Source: Rachycentron canadum (lineage: Eukaryota > Chordata > Actinopteri > Carangiformes > Rachycentridae). From it: 64,000 nt of DNA. How positions within the stretch are numbered: position 1 is the first letter of the stretch; each line of letters starts with the position of its first letter. Shown one piece after another: positions 12,601 to 23,900 of the stretch. A program made the translations under genes and the position numbers. Location of the stretch: assembly GCA_038496675.1 (NCBI GenBank), contig CM076666.1, forward strand, positions 10,871,440 through 10,935,439, read 5' to 3'. The notes under the pieces were generated by a model. That model worked only from the letters and a program-made list of their open reading frames with translations, was not told where the DNA came from and searched no databases.

Positions 12601-13907
12601 CTGTAATTTGTTTGTATTTTTATCACTTGTGAAGCAGACTGTGACTTTGCTTTAAAAGCCGCTGCATAAAATAAATTACATCATATAATGTACAAACACA
12701 TTAAGATGGTATAAATGTTGAAGTATGTTCAACTGGAGTGTGGACACAGAAAAGACTGCAACGCAAATAAAGACAAAATGTTACTATGGCCAATATTATA
12801 AACGATTTCACTTCTAATTTCAGTATTTGTAGCATTGTATTTTTTCAAAACTTACTTTGTATGTTATATCTAATTTGCAATAGCAACAGTTATTAGCTAA
12901 GTAATAATTATTCTTATTGGTGTCAATTTAAAATTACTGTCTTGTGTTGAAGTATTAGGTAGGTGTGAAGGGAAACCTCTTACCTTGCACCAGGACAACA
13001 AATTTTATTTGACTCATCTCATTACCTCTGCAGAGATATTATGTTTTTACCTGCATATGTATTTGAGCAAGTAAATAATTTGAACTAATTTGCACTTGGT
13101 GGCGGGATGGGACATGGGCCAGAGAAGAACAAATTCAATTTTGTGGCAGATCCAGATCATTTACTGTGAAATGTTTTTTTCTTTTCTTTCAAGTCTGGTA
13201 TATGTCGTTTGGTATTGGCCTTTTTGAGTGCCCTTCTGCTTTCCCATATGATCATGTGTGCTACAACATTTCCATTGTTACCAGATTTACATTAATGTCA
13301 TACAATTAGTTATTAAGATTAAATGCAGTTATACCATAAGTGAAGTGCTGCTGCTTTGGACAATTGTCAAAGGACCAATGAAATACTATTGATTTCACAA
13401 GTGCATATAGCATGAACTGCTGAAATATTAATGGATAAGATGATGGATAAACCCTTCCTTTGCCATCATTCACAGTCTTTCAATAGCATCACTTAGCATT
13501 TAGCACCATTTAGGTTCTTGATTCGTTTATTCGTTGCTTTGAGCTTCTCATCCAGAGTCTCATCTGTACTGTGAGAGTCATCTGAGACGTTGAAGTTATT
13601 AAAAAGTAGCCCTGGTACTCAAGCAAAATGAAACCTCTGCGTATAACAATTCCATAACAAAAGCAATTTCTCACCTTATCAACATGGGAATTCAGAAGCA
13701 ATCAATGTTCTTCAAACAACTTAAAGTTTTTTCTAATAATAAAATATACAGGAATATGTCATGGTGGCAAAGACATATTGCTAACTTTAAGATCTATAAT
13801 ACACGAGGGACATGTGCAAGACTGCCTCAGTATATTTATTGTATAGATGTCTCTGAAGTGAAAAGCTGTCTGAAAGGCACCTGTCAAGATTCTCTGATGG
13901 TCATTCA

Positions 13908-14030
13908 AGAAAAGTTTAATTGAGGGCAACTGGTTGAAAATACTTGAAGATGACGTGAGAGGTGAAACATCTTCAAGTATCTCCAATTCATCTCACAACC
14001 AAGTCCAGTTGCCCTTGATTCAACTTTTCT
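13908..14030. mobile_element. Fold-back (MITE-like) element, copy 1
   Basis: Outer arms 13908-13933 and 14005-14030 are reverse complements with 3 mismatches in 26; both end in AGAAAAGTT / AACTTTTCT. An inner perfect inverted repeat, CTTGAAGATG with CATCTTCAAG, surrounds a 15-base loop containing GTGAGAGGTGAAA. Right-arm sequence (CAAGTCCAGTTGC...GATTCAACTTT) is shared with a second copy at 33623-33741. No coding capacity and no clear target-site duplication. It could be a MITE or the terminal part of a larger retroelement such as a Penelope-like element. Confidence 0.7.
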
Positions 14031-14556
14031 TAGGTATCTGAAATGTATTTTTTATAGAGGAGACTCACAGTTAGAAGGTTGGTTCTTGATAATCTTTAAT
14101 GGTCTTGCACTTCACCCAAAGCAAACTGGGAAATGACTGCTGAGCATATAAGTAGATGTTTCTTGCAACTAAAGCATGTTGCTCACTTTGCTATTTGCCT
14201 TATTCCACATTTTTCTACTTCTCTAGTATGATCAAAACACAGTCCAGTAGGTAAACACATGATGTTGCTGTGAGTGGTGCTGACTCTGTAATTGTGTGAG
14301 GTAACATTTCCCTTTTAAAGTAGAATAGAGAGAGCGGCATGCTTGCAACTAAGATGCAAACATTTTTTTTAACTTTTTATTATGAACCAAAAAATCTGCA
14401 TTTTGGTGCACATTGCCTTCTGAAGGATTCAAACCACGCGTCTTCGCCACTCAGACTAGTTTAAGGTAACATGTTTATCAAGTCATAAAATTGTAACCAT
14501 TTGTGTCACATTTTGTCAAAGCTGCTATACAAATTCTTGCGTTATGACTAAAAATG

Positions 14557-14945
14557 TGTTTTGTGAGGTCATTGTAACCTTGACCTTTGACCACCAAAAC
14601 CTCATCAGTTCATCCTTGAGTCCAAGTGAATTTTGTGCCAAATTTGAAGGGATTCCCTTTAGGAGTTGCTGAGATATTGTGTTCACAAGGACAAAATCTT
14701 ATTTTGTGAGGTCAGTAACAACAAACTAACCAATCAGAATGCAGCTATAAACCAAACAAGCTCAATAAAACTACAAATCAACCAATCAGAATACAGCTAC
14801 ACACCAACTGATCAGAATACAAGGCCAAAAATGGTGTTTATTGAGGTCACCATGACCTTGACCTTTGACCCATTAAAATCTCACCAGTCCAAGTGAATGT
14901 TCCCTCATGACGTTGGTGAGCTACTGCATTTACGACGATGGGATG
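14557..14945. repeat. Fish interspersed repeat, two diverged copies, with TGACCTTGACCTTTGACC
   Basis: Copy A spans about 14557-14695 and copy B about 14845-14945. Both have GAGGTCA, then CCTTGACCTTTGACC, then TCCAAGTGAAT; copy A continues with GTGCCAAATTTGAAGGGATT and GAGATAT, a phrase I recognise from a very common teleost intronic repeat. Between them are two direct repeats with ACCAATCAGAAT (about 14728-14812), each containing a CCAAT box. No coding frame. Confidence 0.6.
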
Positions 14946-15880
14946 TGAGACTGACGGCTGATACAAACACAATTGAAAACTTAAAGAGATGATAACTCTC
15001 ATGATCCTGAGATCCTGATATCATTCTTTTACTGTATATTTCTAGATTTATATATATATAGTAAAATATCACATGTGGCATTTGAGTTAGTAATGTTGAC
15101 TGGGATGCATTCCTGAATTCTCTAGACTTACTACTGTATATGTAAAACTGTAAATACAAATTTTAAATGTTTTTCTTCTTTTATTTTATGTAATTTTGTA
15201 TTTAGTTCTTTGTTGCTATAGCTGATGCGTGGATGTTGGAGGCCTCACTTGGACTATGAATAACCTCTCTGTATCTTCTATTTGATTTGAAACACCACTT
15301 ATACTCTGTACATCCCATCTGTATGAAATGTAGCTGCACCAAAATGTCAGTTCATAGAGTAATGAGTTGATAGTTATGGTATCCTTTTGTGAGCCAGCAC
15401 CCCACCACAGTACGTTTTCTTCTCTTTTATGTGCACTGGCGTGTCAGTCTCTATGATCAGTTCCACCACGAGGGGGAGCAATAACCAGTTCAACAATAAC
15501 AGTTTATAAATGAATAATATGTATCTGACTAATATGAATGCACTTCTAGTAATTATAGTGCCTTGATCATAAGTCTCTGACTGAAAGAGCTTTATGAAGA
15601 GTCTGTGGCACTGTGGCACATCACAGATCTTCCTGATTCAGGTCTTTCTTTTTGAAATAATATCACGTGTTTTTTTAAATTGATTTTTTTCCCCAAAATT
15701 GTATATTTTCCTATTTTGTAATGCATGTTATTGTTTTCAATTGTTTTAATGTGCATTCTGTGATCGGTGATCAATTTCAATAGCAGCAGTAATAGTAACA
15801 GACTTATTTGACATTGAAATGTCATTTTTTAAAACCTATGCGCAGTGGCACTAAGACCAGTTACCAAGCAGCTTTACTTC

Positions 15881-16133
15881 NNNNNNNNNNNNNNNNNNNN
15901 NNNNNNNNNNNNNNNNNNNNNNNNNNNNNNNNNNNNNNNNNNNNNNNNNNNNNNNNNNNNNNNNNNNNNNNNNNNNNNNNNNNNNNNNNNNNNNNNNNNN
16001 NNNNNNNNNNNNNNNNNNNNNNNNNNNNNNNNNNNNNNNNNNNNNNNNNNNNNNNNNNNNNNNNNNNNNNNNNNNNNNNNNNNNNNNNNNNNNNNNNNNN
16101 NNNNNNNNNNNNNNNNNNNNNNNNNNNNNNNNN

Positions 16134-16171
<38 letters not shown>
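15881..16171. other. Assembly gap (N) with (TA)n at its right edge
   Basis: Unknown bases fill 15881-16133; TA repeats run from 16134 to 16171. The gap probably hides a longer TA microsatellite or another hard-to-assemble stretch about 1.8 kb upstream of the kcnn2 start codon. Translations through it are meaningless. Confidence 0.97.
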
Positions 16172-16173
<2 letters not shown>

Positions 16174-16399
16174 AATGTAGTAGCCTAGTAAGATTTTACA
16201 CTTTTGAGCTTAGTAGAATATGAAACATTTTATAATGAGGTTTTGCAATACAGTGTTTGTCCATAATGCAAGCAAAGCAAAATGCTGTACTCCAGTTACT
16301 ATGAATTCATTCGGTAAGTGGGGTATCATATGTTTGAAAAAGTCTACTTTCGGTGGACCACGATTTACCAAGGTATTCGGGAAATTACTGCATAATTAA

Positions 16400-16592
16400 G
16401 ATGCATGCCTCCTGTTAATACCAGCTAGAATGACCATCATTCAGCTTATATGAACAGCTCTCCAGCGGCAACTCCTCTGACTGTGTCCCACAGAGCAACG
16501 GCACGGTTTAAACATTGACCTGATAAAGAGAAGCGTCCATCCTGAGCGATATGTGTGTTGAATTTATAAACCCTGTGTTCATTCACCAGGAC

Positions 16593-16630
<38 letters not shown>

Positions 16631-17947
16631 AAGCTTCCGCCTGGAGAAGGTGGGAGGTGTCACGTGGTGTGTGTAGCCAGCCAATCAGGAGTAAGTGCGC
16701 ATTGCGATCCTGTGCAGAAGGATTGTTTTATTAAGGGGTTGGTAGTGATCAATGGACGAGTGGAGCTGTCCGCGGTGCTGAAAGTTACTTCATGATGGAC
16801 TGCCCTTCAGCACCACGGAGAGCTCCACTTTCATCACGTCTATTCAGGGACGATACAGCAGCTTCAACACATCGTGAAATACTACATTTCCAAATTTAAA
16901 ACAGCTTCCAACTTTACACTTTTTACACAGTTTTTCACGGATGATGGTCAGATGAGACATTTATAAGAAAGAGAACTTTACGACGCAGCTGTAGCAAACA
17001 AAGCCTTGTGAGTGAACTCTGCAGCTCTGACTAAAATCCCACTACAAATACAAAAACATAACTCCAATACAGCCGAACAGCCATAAGACTAAATTTGTTG
17101 CTACTGCAACGCCGGGACGTGTGGATGATTGGGTTTCAGGCTTTGGTTTATGCCTCCACAGCTGCTCAATCTCGGGCAGTTGGCTGTATTTCCTCAGGGT
17201 GATATAACTCTTCTACTCCATTAATAACGCAGCCACCAACGGTCACATCAATCTGTGGCTGCAGACACAGGCCCCGGTCGTTTAGGTGCTACAGGCCTGC
17301 ACGGTCACATGGTCGGCGGCCAATGAGCTGAATGAAACCAGCACCTTGTAAAATAGAGGTTGCAGGGTGTTTCCTGTGAAGTCAATAAATGGGAAATCAC
17401 TCAGGAATTTATGAATAGACTGATATGCGTTTTGTGCAAAACCTGAATTACACCTGTGCGAATGGCATAAGTTAAAGCGCTGAGATGTATTGGTTAAGTG
17501 ACAACTATTACAGTAAAACAGAGAAAATACACCTTCTGTGTTTTTGTTCTATACTTTCAAAAATCCCCTCTTATAGTCTTATAGTTTTTGGCAACACTTT
17601 CAGTAAGACGTGAGCATTTCTATTAAAAGATCAACTCTTTGATGGGGTTAAAAGTGCAGGGATATTAAGATTACGTTTCTAAAAGAAAAAAAAAGGAGGC
17701 AATCATTCTTTAGTTTCGGTTGATCCTGATGAAATAAGGCTGGGCTTCACATCCCATGGTTGCAACCTTTTCATGACGTCGAGCCAGTTGTTTTGGTCCC
17801 CTCTGCCCAATCGGAGGATCTTCTCACATTCTACCGGAGCCGAAATGGGTCTATTCATGCAGCGGCTCTGTCCTCCCGTAAGCACCATAACGCCCTTCGT
17901 CGGGTGCTCTGTGGTACCCGACTGCTGCTTTAAACAGCAGCACTGAC
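16400..17947 (+). promoter_or_regulatory. kcnn2: Probable kcnn2 promoter and 5'UTR region
   Basis: This stretch is richer in CpG than its flanks and sits directly upstream of kcnn2 exon 1. Sites visible: (GA)n at 16599-16627, an E-box CACGTG at 16661-16666, a CCAAT box at 16681-16685, and a cAMP-response-like TGACGTC at 17774-17780. No clear TATA box, and the transcription start cannot be fixed. An in-frame stop at about 17888-17890 precedes the first ATG, which supports the chosen start. Confidence 0.5.
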
Positions 17948-20900
17948 ATGGAAACCCCTTTGCAGCTGCAGAACGATTTCTTTCCAGAGCAGCAGTTCCA
18001 GCACTGTAAGTACCAGCACTACTGCGGGCGGGAGGGTCGGCTCAGCAAGCAGCACGACCAATGCTGCACCTGCGATGCGAGAAAAAGCCTCGTCTTTCGC
18101 GGGACGTCGCCGACCACTGTGGGAACTTTAAGGACACCTTCGGAAACGTCTTCGAGGCAAGGTTGTCAGTACAGCGTCTGCGAGTTCACACCCTCTAGTC
18201 ATGGTAGTTCATCCAGACATCATCATCCTCACCATCAGCAGCAGCATTGCCGCGATCGGCAGCGGGGCAGCCTGGGCAGCAGCCACAAAGACAGTAACTC
18301 CTACAATGAAATAGCCATGAGCAGCTGCAGATACAACGGCGGCGTAATGCGGCCGCTGAGCAACTTGAGCTCGTCCCGCAGAAACATACACGAGTTTGAT
18401 TCCGAGTCCCAGCCTTTACAGCCCATCTCAGCCGCAGATGCGTCGGACACTCTAGTATCCAAGCCGGAGAATAATTCCACCACCCTGATGCCTTACGCAT
18501 CGGGAGACGGAGGGGGAGGCTGCAGCCACAGCGGCGGTAAATCGGGTAAAAAGAAGAACCAGAACATTGGGGAAAAGCTCGGGCACAGGAGGGCCTTGTT
18601 TGAGAAAAGGAAGCGGCTCAGCGACTATGCTTTAATCTTTGGGATGTTTGGGATCGTAGTTATGGTTATAGAGACTGAACTCTCATGGGGAGCCTATGGA
18701 AAGGTGCGTATTTACTCGGAGCCCATGCCGCGCAGTCCCGTCTAGACCTAGAGTTAATTTAGTGGCATGCGACTTATTGAAGGGACCCGTTTATATTAAA
18801 CAACTTTCTGTCCAAGGCGCAGAAGAAAAGCAGCCACTTTAGCGGCAGAAGTATGGGCTCATTATAAAGTGTCCTATGTAGTCACATTTTCTGTCACAAT
18901 GTAGGCCAAGAGGCCCAATGCTGTCCAACCATGAAGGGGAACCCCATAATAGAAAGAAGATACCATGTCAGCATTTGTTGTAGTGTGCCTTGAGAAAATG
19001 AATTTTTACTTACCTACTATTATGTGGGGGTCCCTGCACACACACACACACAAATAACAGTTGGTTTACCATGCAATAATGTGATTTTATGTTATGATGC
19101 TGTGTGTTGCTGGGCTTTAGTGTTGTTGCTCTTTTCCAGGAGTCCCTGTATTCATTAGCTCTAAAATGCCTGATAAGCCTTTCTACAATCATCCTCCTGG
19201 GGCTGATTATCATATACCATGCCAGAGAGATCCAGGTAATGTTGCAACACTTTCCTTATTCCTTAACTCGTATTCAAGGGTCATCCATCCATGTGTCATC
19301 ACATTTCATAAATACTAACACTGGGCTATAAAAGTGCTCTTTATGTAATGTCACATATTGTTTATTTAGCCAATGTGTTTTATTTTCAGAAAAATCCTTT
19401 ATGTATTTGCAAGTTAGAAGAGATTTTTTCTTGACTTACAAAAACACTTGCATAAGAAAGTCAAGTGTAGCTATTCAATTAATTAATATTGCCGACATTA
19501 ATTTCATTAGTCATCATTCTTAAGATAAAAATGCCTCATGTTTGTTCTGTCGTCTAAATAACACTGTAATTGCAAAAATGACAGTAGAGCTTTTTGCACT
19601 GTAGGTCATAGTAGTGTGGATTCACATTAATAGTTCATCATACATTCTGATAAGATTTAGAAACCCCTCACGGTGTTAGGTGGATGAATATAGACCGTCA
19701 GCCTCCCCTGAGACGTTTCAACACTTGCACAGTTTTATGACCCTGCCTCAGAGCACTATTGTATTACTTACAGTTCTTCCTGCACTTCAGCTTTCGTGAC
19801 TTTGTTAAACAGCTCAAAATTAATGGCACCACTTTCTGCAGGGTGGACACATGTTTTCAGAGAGCGTTTTTTTCTTTTCTTTTCTTTTCTTTTCTTTTCT
19901 TTTCTTTTCTTTTCTTTTCTTTTCTTTTCTCCATAATTAAATCAGCTTAAAAGAAAAAACTTTAAAGGAAACAGCTCAAGCAATTTTTATGGTCTTGAAT
20001 CATGTTAATGGATTTTTTTTCCCTTTAAAACAAGATTGTGATTTTTGAAAATGCTTTCAGATAAATTGTACAGGCAGATCCATCTGTTTTCATCTCTACT
20101 CTGTGAAGTTTTAGATTTGAGAAGAACAGGCTTTGTGAGACACAAAAAAAATATATCACATTTGGATAAAACATTAGACTCTTATCTCTTGCATTAAAGG
20201 TTACATTAGTCACAGTACATTCATCAGCCTTGTTGGTATATTTAGGACTTACAAGTCTCAGGGGAGTATCAGTCATTGAAATAGCCCAACAGTAAAACGT
20301 GTCGCCCCCTTCAGATGTCTCATTGTAAACCTTTCTTTATGAGGGATGATAGAAATGCATAGACATCATTACCATATTTCAATGCATAACAAAAGCGTTT
20401 TCATTTCCCTTGCAGACAGCTCCCAGTAGCTGTTTATAAATTAAAAAGCATACTGTAGGTCCGTATGAGTCTCAAATTCATTCTTCCCTCCATCAGCCTC
20501 GCACCTTTTATTCTAATTGTGTGTAAATTATTCAATTCATAAACTCAGTTTTTTCACCTCTTGCTTGTACAAACTTTCCTTGATGGTAAATAATGCAACA
20601 ATTCAGTTGTGACTTATATATTGCAAGGGCGCATTCCTCATCACAGCAGGTTTCATAGTTTGATAACAGATTGAGTTAAAATTGTAGTCATGCTTCAGCT
20701 GTTCACAGTAAACCAGGGAAATGCTTAAGCCTTGAATTATGCGTCATACTTTTGGTCACTGTTGACTGTGTATTCTTATATTGGGACACAGAAACACAGG
20801 CAATGATGACACCCAGTCTTACAAAGTTTGAACCCTCTGTTTTACCCGTTGGCTGTGAAGCAACATGATTTCATTCATTACAGACGAGCTGAAATACCCA

Positions 20901-23900
20901 TTTTTGCTCCAAAATTAGCTTTTCTTTCCCGTCCTTTCTTTGTCAGCAGCTGCACATATGCCCCACAGGAAGGCTGCTCAGACCTCTTTGATCCAGACTC
21001 CTCTGACACTCACATCAATATCCAAAGCACTTTTCACCCTAGATAGCTCTCTCTCCACTATAAAGACGTTTTCTCCTTTGTTGACCGAGAAAATCTTATC
21101 AAAGCAATTGTTTGCATCAGAGTTAATGACTGCAATGCACTTTTCATCACATATCCTTTCCACAGTCATTTATATACAATTTATTCAAAGTCTGAACATT
21201 TAAATGAATCAGAAAGCATCATCACGTCACTGCAGTCTTAGTCACTCTGCGCTCTAAACTTGATTATAAGGTCCGACTTCTAATTCATCAAGTCCTTTGG
21301 AACAACTCATCAGCTAGTTCCTGGAAACTTATTATTTAAATCCTGCTCATACTGTTTATACTTTAACTTCCACCACACCAGCTGCTCCTTTCCTTCCCTG
21401 CCTGAGGGGCTTTAGTGCCTGTTATTGCTAGTCTGTCATTACTTGGTTCTTGCAGGCGGACATATGCGCTTGCACATACACACACACAGACAAAATTCAT
21501 TCTAAATCTGTCATGTCGTGTAAATCACGTGTGTGTCCGCTTCCTATTTGCTCTGTGACTCTGCTGTTTGCTGCTCAGCCTTTTGTGATAAATTTGATTT
21601 GATCAAGAGATGTCAAAAAAAAAAATCTGATTTAATTTCATGTGAAAATGTGATTTTGAAATGTGACGTGTTACATTCAAAGACTGGAATTTAGCCCCAA
21701 AGCGTGAAGTGTTGCGCAGAGTCAGGCTGATAAAGGGCTGAACGAGGACTGAAACTGAAGCATACAGATGAAAGGTTTTAAGGTTTTGTCAGTGGTAATG
21801 AGCCACAGCAGGTGGAAATCTCCATCACAAGTTGTCTAGAGCTCAATGTGACTACTTCAAATGTTTTATTTTGACCAAGAAACAATCCAAAACCTAAAGC
21901 GTTTTTGGAATTTCATTTCAAGGAATCATTAGAATTCTTAAATTTAAAAAAATATATATATAATATATTTATAGTGTATTTTACCTGTCCTCAATTTATA
22001 ATATTAGAAATCTGTAGCTTCTAAACCCAAACTAGGCTAGTAATTGGATCTGATTTTTAACTACATTCATGGAGTCGCAAAGTTGTTCTCATTATGAATT
22101 ATGAATCCATCAATCCATTAGTTTGCTTTGTAAATCAGACAACAGTGAGAAATGTGCATCACAATTACCCAGAGTTCAAAGGGTATATCTTTCACACTAC
22201 ATAATATTTAATAGTTCTTCATGTATGTACATAATTTTATCTGTTAAATAAATCCAGTGAAGTAAAAAGTATAATGCTTCCATCTGAAATATAGTGAAGT
22301 TGTAATAGAAAGTGTTAAGTACTTCCGTGTCCCTTTGAACTGTGGCTTTTTGACATATAATTAAACCAAACACAAACATGTGCAGTGTCTATTTAACTCC
22401 ACGTTTATTATAATTATCACCTGGATGCAACATAGCACCAGAGATACTGAACACACATTTTAACCTCTGCTGTGTCCTCCTGTCTAGTGTGAAGTCCCTG
22501 CTCTGTGACCCCCACATTGTTGTAATAGTAAAATAGTGCAGCGATTTCTAAAGTGCGCTGTTCCATGTTGGAAATTTTGCTCCTGCAGTGAAATAGATTA
22601 TGCATGCACATCCATGTGTACTCACAGATGCCTGTCAGATGCAGAGGCATAAGTCAAGATGATGAAATATTTCTCCACCACTTCTACCCCCTTAAAACTG
22701 ATTTACTTGTCAAACTCAGTAAAGACTGTGCCCTCTCATTTTTACAGGGTATAACAGGATGTTTTTTTTCCTCAGAGTGACTAAGAACTCAAAAGGTCAG
22801 GTCAGACAGGATAGATGTTGGACACTTGCTTTCATTTGAATTGTTGAGGGATACATCTGCAATGGCAGTGTCAGTGACATAATAAACCAAGTGCATTAAC
22901 AGAGAGAGACAGCGTGTCCATATTTTGCTAAATGTCCTTAGATTTGTACCAGCATATACAATTAGGAGACATATCCTTCTTTGTACAGATGTCACTCAGG
23001 AATCTGAGGCACATATCCCTTTATACTCCCCCTTCAAATGTTATCGGCCTGATTTAGTCCCAGTAATGTCTTTTGTTGACAGCTGGCGATCCGCCCAAGG
23101 AATTTTTAGACGTTTTTAGTTTAGTCGTGTTTGCTGTGTTGGCAGGCAGCGACTTACCATATGAGTGGAAAGGGAGAGGTTGGAGTCTGAAGCTCCTTCC
23201 TGACTTTGATTTGTCATTGTCAAAGTCTGATATGAGCTATGAGCTGGGAGCATCTTCCTCATCTCACTGCTAAGATGGTTGATGAGTTCACCTTTTCCTC
23301 AAGCAGACAGAAACTGACATTTTGAAAGTTTTCTCTTCTTCTCACATCAAAGGCTCACTTGCCGTGGGGCATTTGTGTTAAGGCCATTGCTATGTCACTG
23401 TACCTTGTGATGACAGTTCTGCTGAGTTTTCTCAAGCTAATGCAAAACGCTTTGGGGCCTGTTCTGTCTTTGATGTGTACTTTTGTGATAAAAGTCAGTA
23501 CTGATGTTTCACAGTCGCCCAGTATTACATTTTACAATCTGCAGAAAAGATAAAATAACAACACATTGCTCCAATGCTGTGCCAGCGAATCCTGCCAAAG
23601 CCAAACTTGGCCGTGCTTGTCAGACCGCCCCTGGGTGGTGTGTATGTGTGAGAGATACGGTGTAACTGCAGGAGACGCTCCACGTTTCTCACAGTGAAAT
23701 CTGTCCTCTACCTGAGACTCCAGACTGGAGTCAGATAACCACCACTGGCTGGTGACCTCAGTGTTTTCACTGAACATACCAGCTTTCAAGGGCAGAGACA
23801 GCCTCCCAAAGAGTTGAGGATCCTAAGGATTACTTATTGATGGCATTTACTAAATTGTACTCGGCATGTGGCTTTAAACTTTTAGATGATTTTAGATTAT

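Larger units (their letters stand above)
6236..16400. other. Intergenic DNA between the SLC2A11-like gene and kcnn2
   Basis: AT-rich, no gene recognised. Open frames here are short, show no domain and have no flanking splice sites that chain into a gene. Identifiable content is repetitive: an Expander/RTE-like fragment (8896-9151), (AAT)n (9582-9619), a fold-back element (13908-14030), a repeat with nuclear-receptor half-sites (14557-14945) and the assembly gap with flanking (TA)n. Distal regulatory elements of kcnn2 could lie here but cannot be told from sequence alone. Confidence 0.6.

Noticed and set aside
13940..13980. Functional hammerhead ribozyme in fold-back copy 1
   Set aside because: The GAAAC part is present, but the CUGAUGA box is altered and copy 2 lacks the core, so I do not call it as a feature.
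14728..14812. Short direct repeats ACCAATCAGAAT as a CRISPR-like array
   Set aside because: Only two to three irregular units inside a fish interspersed repeat; no array structure, and the genome is vertebrate.
15808..16188. Open frames on both strands spanning the N block
   Set aside because: They exist only because N is translated as X; the rest is TA repeat read as YIYI.
18195..18500. 101-codon frame antisense to kcnn2 exon 1
   Set aside because: It is the shadow of a GC-rich, strongly conserved coding exon; Cys/Ala-rich composition and no known domain.
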